From: CAZLMW01 sp964560875
GTDB taxonomy: Bacteria; Myxococcota_A; UBA9042
Reading direction: 5' to 3'
Assembly: GCA_964560875.1 (NCBI GenBank)
Contig: CAZLMW010000011.1
Span: 28,632-92,631 of the forward strand
DNA length: 64,000 nt
The notes beneath the pieces are model-generated. The model saw only the letters and a list, made by a program, of their open reading frames with translations. It did no database searches and had not been told where the DNA came from. Numbering within the stretch: the first letter of the stretch is position 1; the number at the start of each line of letters is the position of its first letter. The position numbers were made by a program, and so were the translations under genes. Positions 58,001 through 64,000 of this stretch are shown here, piece by piece.

Positions 58001-60809
58001 GAACTACACGTACACCGAACAGGGCGGGGCCAAGCGCAACGTCGGCCAGGCGTGCAAGGGCGTGGGCGTCTGCGGCGAATCAGCGGGCAAGGTCGAATGC
58101 GTGGGCGGCAAGACCGACCAGGCGACGTGCAGCACCGATCCCAACGGCAGCAACAAGAAGTCGTCCAAGGAGATCTGCGACGACAAGGACAACAACTGCA
58201 ACAAGATCATCGACGAAGACTGCAACACCGATGGCGACCAATACTGCACCGACAAGATGCAGACGAAGGGCAACCCGAAGACGTGTCCCAAGGGCGGTGG
58301 CGACTGCAACGACGTGGCGAGCAAGGGCGGCAAGGCGATCAACCCGGGCGTCAGCGAGATTTGTGACGGCATCGACAACGACTGCAACAGCCAGACCGAT
58401 GAGACGTTCAAGTACGCGCAGAAGAATAACGCGACCGGCAAGACGACGATGGTCAGCATCGGCGGCACGTGCGGGCTTGGCGCCTGCACCGGCGGCAAGG
58501 TTGTCTGCAACGGGACCAAGGGGGTTCGGTGCACGACGGTCACGGCGCCTGGCCACAAGGGCAAGAACATCCCCGAGACGCGCTGCGACGACATCGACAA
58601 CGACTGCGACGGCGTGACCGATGAGGGCTGCGATGACGATGGCGACAATATCTGCGACGTGACGATGTTCCTTGTCGGCAAGCCGAAGGTCTGCCCGCTC
58701 GGTGGCGGCGACTGCAACGACAACGCCAAGCACATCCATCCGGGCCGGCCAGAGCTCTGCAACAACATCGACGACAACTGCAAGAAGGGCACCGATGAGG
58801 GCTGCGACGACGACGGTGACAACTACTGCGACAGCAACATGGTCACGGTCGGCAAGCCCAAGGTGTGTCCCAACGGCGGCGGCGACTGCAACGACAGCGC
58901 ATCAACCGGCAAGGACATCCACCCCACACACGTCGAGTGGTGCGACGACAAGGACCAGGACTGCGACAAGACGATCGACGAGGGCTGCGACACGGATGGC
59001 GACGGCTACTGCGATGTGAAGATGGCGTGGAAGGGCGGCTTCAAGACCTGTCCCAAGGGCGGCGGCGACTGCAACGATGAGCTGAAGTCTTTCAACCCGG
59101 CGGCCAAAGAGGTCTGTGACAACAAGGACCAGGACTGCGACAAATCCGTCGACGAAGGCTGTGATAACGATGCGGACGACTGGTGCGACAGCAACTTCGT
59201 CGTGGTTGGCAAGCCGAAGGTCTGTCCCAAGGGCGGCGGCGACTGCGCGGATAACGACGGGACCGTGCGGCCCGATGCGGCTGAGGTCTGCAACTCCAAG
59301 GACGATGACTGCGACAAGAAGACCGACGTCGCCGACTCCGACCTCGCGAAGAATCGCCCGTTCTGTGAGAAGCAATCGGGCGTCTGCAAGGGTAGCCGCA
59401 AGCCGGTCAACCTGTGCGTCAGCGGCAAATGGAATAAGTGCAGCGCCGGAACGTACGCAACGTACAGCGGCAAGTACGCGTCCAACCCGGTCGAGAAGTG
59501 CGACGGCTTCGACAACGACTGCAGCGGGGCTGTGGATGACAACTGCGACCGCGACAACGACGGCTACTGTGACAAGGCCCGCGTCGTCGTCGGCAAGCCA
59601 CCGACCTGCAAGAACGGCGGCGGCGACTGCAACGACAATCCCGGCGCGGTCGGAAAATCGATCAACCCGGGCGCCAAGGAGCTGTGTTCGACGCTGTATG
59701 ACGACAACTGCAACGGCGCGGACAACGACCTCAACGCGACGGGCTGCACGAAGTTCTATCGCGACGACGACAAGGACGGCTTCGGCACGAGCCAAACGCA
59801 GTGTCGCTGCTACGCGGCCGCACCGTTTTCCGCCAAGCACACCGGCGACTGCAACGACGGCTCCGGCAACGCCAACACGTACACCTACACGCAGCCCAGC
59901 GGGGCCAAGCGGACCATCGGTCAGTCGTGCGCGATCGGGGCCTGCACGGGCGGCAAGGTCGTGTGCGACGGGTTCACAGCGACGTGTTCATCGCTCAGCA
60001 AGAAGAAGACGGAGATCTGCGATGGCAAGGACAACGACTGCGACGGCAAGACCGACGAGAGCCCGAGCTTCCAGGGCTTCACCTGCAGCAACAAGGGTGT
60101 CTGCAAGAACAAGGGTATCAAGCCCAAGTGCGTCAACGGCGCGAAGGTCTGCGATTACAGCGGGGTGAAGGACTACGAGGCCACCGAAAAGACGTGCGAC
60201 GGCAAGAACAACGACTGCGACGACCTGACGGATGAAGGATCCCTGCAGATGAACACCAACGGCTGCAAGAAGAAGGGCGTGTGTAAGTCGGGCACGATCA
60301 CGATGAAGTGTCAGAGCGGCACGCCAACCTGCGATTACAGCAAGGTCAGCGGCTACCAGGGCACCGAAAACGCCTGCGACGCCAAGGACAATGACTGCGA
60401 CGGCAAAACCGACGAGAGCTTCCCCAAGAGCACGTCGGGTTGCAGCAAGAAGGGCGTCTGCGCGGGCAAGACCGCGACCATGAAGTGCCAGAGCGGCAAG
60501 CTCTTTTGCGACTTCTCCAAGGTCAAGGATTGGCAGCAGACCGAGACCAAGTGCGACAACAAGGACAACGACTGCAACGGCACGGTCGACCAGCTGTCGG
60601 ACATGAGCGCGCCCAACGACTGCGTCAAGACCCCGCACTGCCCGGCCAACAAGGTCACGGGGCTGTGCGCGGCGGGCAAGTGGACCTGCAAGTTCAACGG
60701 CGTGCTGATGCACATGCAGGAGACGAAGACCAAGTCCAACTCGTGCACAAACGGCATCGACGACGACTGCGACGGCAAGGTCGACGGCGCCGAAGCTGAG
60801 TGCCAGTAG
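55056..60809 (+). CDS. Giant MopE-repeat lipoprotein (1917 aa)
   Basis: The signal ends in lipobox VVLLSASC (Cys40). Residues ~45-165 form a beta domain (LHLLIKSDPPPTGAVDFIDI, VGGRYAIRAEGQ). The rest, to the C-terminus, is an array of MopE-type metal-binding repeats: EICDYKDNDCDG-x-DE blocks alternating with a GIGECGSGTVEC-type Cys knot and with GDGYCD-KVCPKGGGDCND units. The last unit, CTNGIDDDCDGKVDG, ends the protein. It is shorter and simpler than the 5549-residue protein and lacks lectins and propeller modules. Probably surface-anchored, metal-binding (Ca2+ or Cu by family). Its ribosome site is inside a predicted hairpin. Confidence 0.88.
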   Translation: MPVKNAPVSRRSRRQTRVALLGRTLVGVAVTIVVLLSASCGTEVVDYKTLHLLIKSDPPPTGAVDFIDIVIRKLEADDKPGKRIDKNTHPELFITVPQGRDMDAEGYRLEMLDAEVGGRYAIRAEGQDKDKKMLTVFSGVLDTTLKDQHEIRMKVPGTAAAPDCDKDKDGVKNCDVPGCCAAGEASDCHDDNPEANPFANEDKCKFFGNGIDEDCDGKDTPAPDTDKDGVKDCQEIAECGAGAEKDKDVYKGAVEVCDGKDNDCNTKIDDLPYTDIDGKKHAGGVKKLKEGCGVGVCQGGEIACSKDNKSLVCTSASKKAKEEDCLNDLDDDCDGIVNNGCSLLDIDGDGVKNTTEIEKCKKNKFAQFHAEFGPTKTHTTYEKARCCAQWTEAILKKSSSWKKGKAPDYGAPAGAGITDALLMACDFDCDGKIEPCEADDKDGDGVPAGVDCNDKDPTIHGASGDVPAAPEKCGDSIDQDCIGGDEKCTDDKDGDGYNAKHDCKPDDKAINPGAAEICNGIDDDCDGIADDGNAEAKDAVCGDEDGECGKVRGTTVCKHWSDKPSNEKLDCHKKAYDAKTKTCVGCYGDQRPKPEICDYKDNDCDGTSDEDFTYKEEKSGKSLKVNAKCDGIGECGSGTVECHIKQKHATCSTDPDGSKKADKTEVCDNKDNDCDGTTDETLTSVNDSTCLRVGACKGDASKNIKTVCKAGKWTCDYAKVAKIEFDKDQKCTAGEAGCHCPGLGTACFKLHEFKCDGVDNDCSGKTDEDFYYSDTVAGGKKVKRFYGKGETLCGTGVCDKGKVVCNSKGTDLTCSTLVQVKTEICDYKDNDCNGLTDDAMTVSDSNCKLLGVCTKSNVKAICKNGTWECDYSGVKNYEGPTKRLCGFTDTKCKLGGSIEKSCDALDNDCDGKADDDFDFEDIVVGGKKAVRKKGEQCGTGVCSGGKVKCTSDKAKLFCDSLSKQAKEICDYKDNDCDGLSDENYTYTEQGGAKRNVGQACKGVGVCGESAGKVECVGGKTDQATCSTDPNGSNKKSSKEICDDKDNNCNKIIDEDCNTDGDQYCTDKMQTKGNPKTCPKGGGDCNDVASKGGKAINPGVSEICDGIDNDCNSQTDETFKYAQKNNATGKTTMVSIGGTCGLGACTGGKVVCNGTKGVRCTTVTAPGHKGKNIPETRCDDIDNDCDGVTDEGCDDDGDNICDVTMFLVGKPKVCPLGGGDCNDNAKHIHPGRPELCNNIDDNCKKGTDEGCDDDGDNYCDSNMVTVGKPKVCPNGGGDCNDSASTGKDIHPTHVEWCDDKDQDCDKTIDEGCDTDGDGYCDVKMAWKGGFKTCPKGGGDCNDELKSFNPAAKEVCDNKDQDCDKSVDEGCDNDADDWCDSNFVVVGKPKVCPKGGGDCADNDGTVRPDAAEVCNSKDDDCDKKTDVADSDLAKNRPFCEKQSGVCKGSRKPVNLCVSGKWNKCSAGTYATYSGKYASNPVEKCDGFDNDCSGAVDDNCDRDNDGYCDKARVVVGKPPTCKNGGGDCNDNPGAVGKSINPGAKELCSTLYDDNCNGADNDLNATGCTKFYRDDDKDGFGTSQTQCRCYAAAPFSAKHTGDCNDGSGNANTYTYTQPSGAKRTIGQSCAIGACTGGKVVCDGFTATCSSLSKKKTEICDGKDNDCDGKTDESPSFQGFTCSNKGVCKNKGIKPKCVNGAKVCDYSGVKDYEATEKTCDGKNNDCDDLTDEGSLQMNTNGCKKKGVCKSGTITMKCQSGTPTCDYSKVSGYQGTENACDAKDNDCDGKTDESFPKSTSGCSKKGVCAGKTATMKCQSGKLFCDFSKVKDWQQTETKCDNKDNDCNGTVDQLSDMSAPNDCVKTPHCPANKVTGLCAAGKWTCKFNGVLMHMQETKTKSNSCTNGIDDDCDGKVDGAEAECQ

Positions 60810-60869
60810 TTGAACACGCTACCGTGCAGCGGGGTTGGTAGATGAGCGAAAGGCAAGGGGAGTAGGCGG

Positions 60870-61751
60870 ATGAAAGGCAAGCGGCGCAGAACATCCCGCA
60901 ACATCCGCAGCCCGAGCGGCGCCTATGTTGTTGTCGACACCGCCGGCAAGGAACACCTGCGAAAGACGGGGCCTGGCCGACGCGCCAAGAGCGAGCCTGT
61001 GGTTGCGCCTGCCGACATTTGCTCGGTGGTCTACTGCGATGATGACCTCGTCGTCGCCAGCAAGGCGGCTGGTTATCCTGTTGTCCCGTCGGGCGCGTAT
61101 CACCGTCGTTCCGTCCTCATGGCGCTGGCTGAGTTGGGGTTTTCCGGGCTCTTTCCTGTCAGTTTGCTCGACCGGGAAGCGACTGGAATTGTGCTGTTTT
61201 CGCGATCGGAGCAGGCGGCCAAGTCGCTGCGATGGAACTGGCGGAGCAACCTGTGTGAGCGGCAGTTCATCGCGGTTGTGGACGGCAGCATCACCGGCGC
61301 GCGCGGGCGAATCACGCTCCCGATCGGCATTCCGAAAGGCAAAGGCAAGGGCAATCGGCGACGGCAGGTGCTCCCGGTGGACCAGGGCGGTCGATCTGCG
61401 ACAACCAAGTGGAAGCTACTGGCGCGCGGCCGCGGCAAGTCACGGCTGCTGATCTCGCTCAACGCCGGACGCAGCCATCAAATCCGCATCCACCTCGCGG
61501 CGATCGGCCACCCGGTCGTCAACGAGAAGCTGTATGTCCCCAAGACGACCGAGATGCCGCTCAAGGCGCTGGTCGATGTGCCGGACACACGACAGGACGT
61601 GCGCACGCTGCCGGCGTATCAGATCGGGCTGCACTGCATGCGCGTGAATATTCCGCACCCGACGGGCGGTCACGAGGTGCACTTCAAGGCGCCGATTCCA
61701 CGGCGACTGCTGGACTTGATGCCCGGCGCGTGGGTCGTTGACGCGGCCTGA
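60870..61751 (+). CDS. RluA-family pseudouridine synthase
   Basis: 293 residues. It isomerises uridine to pseudouridine in rRNA or tRNA. The catalytic motif is LLDREATGIVLFSR with Asp101 (families usually show HRLDRxTSG, so the preceding residues differ), and the second conserved block is AGRSHQIRIHLAAIGHPVVN. An N-terminal basic 30 residues replace the S4 domain of larger relatives. The target site cannot be assigned. It follows the MopE lipoprotein by 60 bp and is convergent with nuoB. Confidence 0.9.
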   Translation: MKGKRRRTSRNIRSPSGAYVVVDTAGKEHLRKTGPGRRAKSEPVVAPADICSVVYCDDDLVVASKAAGYPVVPSGAYHRRSVLMALAELGFSGLFPVSLLDREATGIVLFSRSEQAAKSLRWNWRSNLCERQFIAVVDGSITGARGRITLPIGIPKGKGKGNRRRQVLPVDQGGRSATTKWKLLARGRGKSRLLISLNAGRSHQIRIHLAAIGHPVVNEKLYVPKTTEMPLKALVDVPDTRQDVRTLPAYQIGLHCMRVNIPHPTGGHEVHFKAPIPRRLLDLMPGAWVVDAA

Positions 61752-61818
61752 ACCGCACCGAGAAAACGAAGTTTGAGAAGGCGCCGGTCGGTCGCGATCG
61801 GCTCTGCGACTGTGGCCG

Positions 61819-62364
61819 CTATGTCTGCGGACCGACGTTGATCATCGTGCCGGCGCTGCCCTTCTGGATCTTGTCCATCAGCAACAGGATGGCGTCCTGC
61901 ACCTGTTCGGGACGCGGTGGGCAGCCGGGGATGTAGACGTCGACCGGCACGATGTGGTCGATGCCGGGAACGGTCGCGTAGTTATCGTAGAAGCCGCCCG
62001 TTGACGCACAAGCGCCGAACGCCACGACCCACTTGGGCTCGGCCATCTGCTCGTAGATGCGGCGCAGAACCGGGGCGTTCTTGTGATTGACGGTGCCGAC
62101 GACCATGAGCAGGTCGGACTGGCGGGGCGTGAAGCGCGGGACCTCGCAACCGTAGCGGGCGATGTCGTGCTGGGGGGCGTTGGCCGCCATGAACTCCATG
62201 CCGCAGCACGCTGTCACGAACGGGTACTGAAACAGGGAGAACTTGCGCGTCCAGTTGAAGAACGCCTCGATCGTTGTGGTCCACACCGAACCGCTCATTT
62301 CGAGCTGATCGCCGGTCGCGGCGGCGGGCATGCCCGCTTCGCTCTGCTTGTACATCAGACCCAT
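61819..62364 (-). CDS. nuoB: NADH-quinone oxidoreductase subunit B
   Basis: 181 residues from ATG 62364 (GGAGG upstream). NuoB carries the terminal iron-sulfur cluster N2 of respiratory complex I. Its cysteine ligands are visible: the Cys53-Cys54 pair in TACCGMEF, Cys119 in FGACASTGGFYDNY and one in IPGCPPRPEQVQ. No other nuo gene is adjacent: the neighbours are an rRNA/tRNA-modification gene and a TPR/PEGA gene. So here nuoB is solitary, or a paralogue outside the main operon. A good promoter lies just upstream. Confidence 0.95.
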   Translation of the reverse strand: MGLMYKQSEAGMPAAATGDQLEMSGSVWTTTIEAFFNWTRKFSLFQYPFVTACCGMEFMAANAPQHDIARYGCEVPRFTPRQSDLLMVVGTVNHKNAPVLRRIYEQMAEPKWVVAFGACASTGGFYDNYATVPGIDHIVPVDVYIPGCPPRPEQVQDAILLLMDKIQKGSAGTMINVGPQT

Positions 62365-62388
62365 GACACGCCTCCGCAACGCGGGCTG

Positions 62389-62417
62389 CTTATACCGTGG
62401 GCGGCCGGCAACGCCAA
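62389..62417 (-). promoter_or_regulatory. Predicted sigma-70-type promoter of nuoB
   Basis: On the minus strand TTGGCG (62412-62417) and TATAAG (62389-62394) are separated by 17 bp. They match 4/6 and 5/6 of the consensus. The predicted start point is about 18 bases before the nuoB ATG, leaving room for the GGAGG site. Confidence 0.5.
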
Positions 62418-62503
62418 CAGTTGCACGTACAGGTATGCGTGGCTGCTGCACATTCGCGCGTGCAACGGCGGCGATCCGCGAAATCGGGGACGGTTGGGAA
62501 CCG

Positions 62504-63358
62504 CTATTCGGTGTGGTGACTGAAGTCGAAGGTGTTCGGGATGCCCTTCTTGACGGTCACTTTCCGCTCGAACGGCTTGTTCTTCTGAGTCTTGCCGCAG
62601 CGGATCGTGTGGGGCCCGGCGAGCAGTTTGCCGCGGTACAGCTCGAATCCGCGCATCTGGCCATCGACGAAGATGTCCGAGCCTGCCGGGCAGCGAACGC
62701 TGACCTTGGAGTGGGGCTCTTCGCGCTTGAGACGCACGGAGATGTCAGCTGGCGGCTTGAGGCTGGTGGACTTCACGACCACCTGTTTGTCCTTGAAGCC
62801 GGGGTAGGTGACCTTGATGTCGGCCGTGCCGATCGGGACGAGCACGCGGGTTGGCGCCGCGAACGGGAGCTTCTTGCCGTTGAGGGTGAGCTTGGCGCCC
62901 GGCGGGTTGGTGCGCACCAGGATGTCTTTGTGGCTGTGATGCAGCGTCTTGAGAACGTTGGCCCGGTACGACAGCACGACGCTGCGCTGGCGCGGGTCGA
63001 GCGGCGCCTTGAGGGTCTGCTCAAGGTAGGGGAAGGCCTCTTCGAAGCTCTTGAGAGTGTAGAGCATCGAGCCGACGTTGAAGATCGCGTTGCTGAGCGG
63101 GAAATAGCGCAGGGCAGCGCGGAACTTCACGAGCGCGGCCTCGTACTTGCGAGCGCGGACCAGGTTCTTGCCTTCGTTGTTGAGGCGAAAGGCCGCTTGG
63201 TCGTCGGACTCGCCAGGGCGCTTGGCGTTGGGATCGACGCGTTCGACTTGAAGAGACCCCTGCGCGAAGGCGGGGCTGGCGACCGAAAGGGCGATCACGA
63301 TGGCGACGGCGCGGACTATCATCATTGAACCGACGTGTGCGGGGATATTGGTGTGCAT
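62504..63358 (-). CDS. Secreted TPR/PEGA-domain protein (284 aa)
   Basis: ATG 63358 is chosen because GGAG lies five bases upstream; the signal peptide spans AVAIVIALSVASPAFAQ. Residues ~45-130 are TPR-like (ALVKFRAALRYFPLSNAIFN, VGSMLYTLKSFEEAFPYLEQ). Two PEGA-type beta domains follow: ILVRTNPPGAKLTLNGKKLP with VTYPGFKDKQ, and VSVRCPAGSDIFVDGQMRGF. PEGA domains are common in surface and S-layer-linked proteins. Function unknown. It lies 140 bp upstream of nuoB on the same strand, with the nuoB promoter between. Confidence 0.85.
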   Translation of the reverse strand: MHTNIPAHVGSMMIVRAVAIVIALSVASPAFAQGSLQVERVDPNAKRPGESDDQAAFRLNNEGKNLVRARKYEAALVKFRAALRYFPLSNAIFNVGSMLYTLKSFEEAFPYLEQTLKAPLDPRQRSVVLSYRANVLKTLHHSHKDILVRTNPPGAKLTLNGKKLPFAAPTRVLVPIGTADIKVTYPGFKDKQVVVKSTSLKPPADISVRLKREEPHSKVSVRCPAGSDIFVDGQMRGFELYRGKLLAGPHTIRCGKTQKNKPFERKVTVKKGIPNTFDFSHHTE

Positions 63359-63573
63359 CGTTTCTCCGTGCCACGGACAAGGCGTGCAGCGCTTCATTCA
63401 GCGCCAATGCATGCTGTTGTTGTCGGGCAATCTCCAACTACGCGGCGAGCGTTCGGGGCCATGATCGGATGCGATCGCAGGGTAGAACGGCTCGACGACC
63501 ATCGCAATACTTGCCCGGCGGAGCAAATCCGTTGGGCATGGAGCCTGAACGGCGCGCAGCGGGCCACGATTCA

Positions 63574-63993
63574 ATGACAGATTCCACGGACAAGACATCC
63601 AATCCGATCCCGGAGCCACGCCGATGGCGTCCCGGTGCCGTGTGGGTGGTCCCTGCGATAGCGTTGATGGCGCTGTTCGCGGGTGACTCCGCGCTGGCCT
63701 TTCCGACAACGTGCCCGTGGAAACTCGTGACCGATCTGCCGTGCGGCGGCTGCGGCATGACGCGCGCGTTCGTTGCGCTCGCCAAGGGTGATTTCGTCGC
63801 GGCGATCGGATTCAACCCACTTTCGCCCTGCGTCGCGATTGCGATGGTGGTGTGGGTTGCCGCAACAGCGCGGCGGCGTTTGACCGGACGCTCGATGCCC
63901 CACGTACCGACCTGGCTCGCGTGGTTAGCGCTCGTCGCATTCGTGGTCCTGCACATCGGAAGGGCTCTGTCGTTGCTGCCGGGGCCCGGATAG
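63574..63993 (+). CDS. DUF2752 membrane protein (139 aa)
   Basis: A short membrane protein with the DUF2752 signature CPWKLVTDLPCGGCGMTRAF, then ALAKGDFVAAIGFNPLSP, where the Cys-rich loop sits between two membrane spans. About three hydrophobic segments are seen. DUF2752 proteins have no established function. The ribosome site before ATG 63574 is weak, so an earlier start is possible. It is complete and stops just before the window end. Confidence 0.85.
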   Translation: MTDSTDKTSNPIPEPRRWRPGAVWVVPAIALMALFAGDSALAFPTTCPWKLVTDLPCGGCGMTRAFVALAKGDFVAAIGFNPLSPCVAIAMVVWVAATARRRLTGRSMPHVPTWLAWLALVAFVVLHIGRALSLLPGPG

Positions 63994-64000
63994 CGGCGTG

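Overview
The window is high-GC DNA from a Gram-negative, lipoprotein-rich bacterium. I infer a member of the Myxococcota/Bradymonadota (former Deltaproteobacteria). The reasons are very long Cys/Asp-rich MopE-type repeat lipoproteins, an OmpA protein with thrombospondin-3-like repeats, a multihaem cytochrome, an octanoyltransferase LipB, and a PEGA-domain protein. Four N-runs (16-25, 47896-47995, 49809-49908, 52223-52322) mark a draft, probably metagenomic, assembly. The flanks of one run are identical over 55 bp, so that gap is artificial. No rRNA, tRNA, IS element or CRISPR array was seen.

Layout: 1-3083 holds the 3' end of gatC, then gatA and gatB (+), the tRNA-dependent amidotransferase. 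3198-19847 (-) is one 5549-residue lipoprotein carrying Cys-rich arrays, a jelly-roll-like region, a GATase-like region, dozens of MopE repeats, an SUEL-type lectin, a C-type lectin and seven copies of a large Trp/Tyr-rich, propeller-like module. 20179-23737 (-) is an lspA-lgt-cdsA-lipB operon, so two of the enzymes that mature lipoproteins are encoded beside it. 23870-29356 (+) is a radical-SAM locus: a Cys-less degenerate radical-SAM homologue, a 679-residue radical-SAM/twitch protein, two HxsD-like proteins and an HxsB-like radical-SAM/SPASM maturase. It is followed by two tandem outer-membrane-type proteins. It resembles the His-Xaa-Ser peptide-modification system, but no HxsA precursor and no clear HxsC are visible. 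This is the best candidate for an undescribed system in the window.

30838-31815 (-) is ribF. 32098-41920 (+) encodes a Cys-rich lipoprotein, then two related P-domain secreted proteins that flank an eight-CXXCH cytochrome. 41943-47235 (-) holds a small membrane protein, an OmpA/DUF4398 pair, a methyltransferase/glycosyltransferase pair and a CAP-domain lipoprotein. 47402-49680 (+) has two small lipoproteins and a Lys/Ala-tailed secreted protein. 49699-51662 (-) is a B12-binding-type protein with two complete radical-SAM motifs in one chain, interrupted by a gap. 51876-54920 (+) is a secreted TPR plus HEAT protein, and 55056-60809 (+) is a second giant MopE lipoprotein whose Shine-Dalgarno lies in a predicted hairpin. 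The end carries an RluA-type pseudouridine synthase, a solitary nuoB, a TPR/PEGA protein and a DUF2752 membrane protein.

Taken together, the window is dominated by cell-surface biology. At least eight predicted lipoproteins, several secreted repeat proteins and a multihaem cytochrome share it with Lgt and LspA. Three intact radical-SAM motif sets plus a degenerate one suggest surface or peptide modification chemistry. Functional links between these groups are inference from proximity only.
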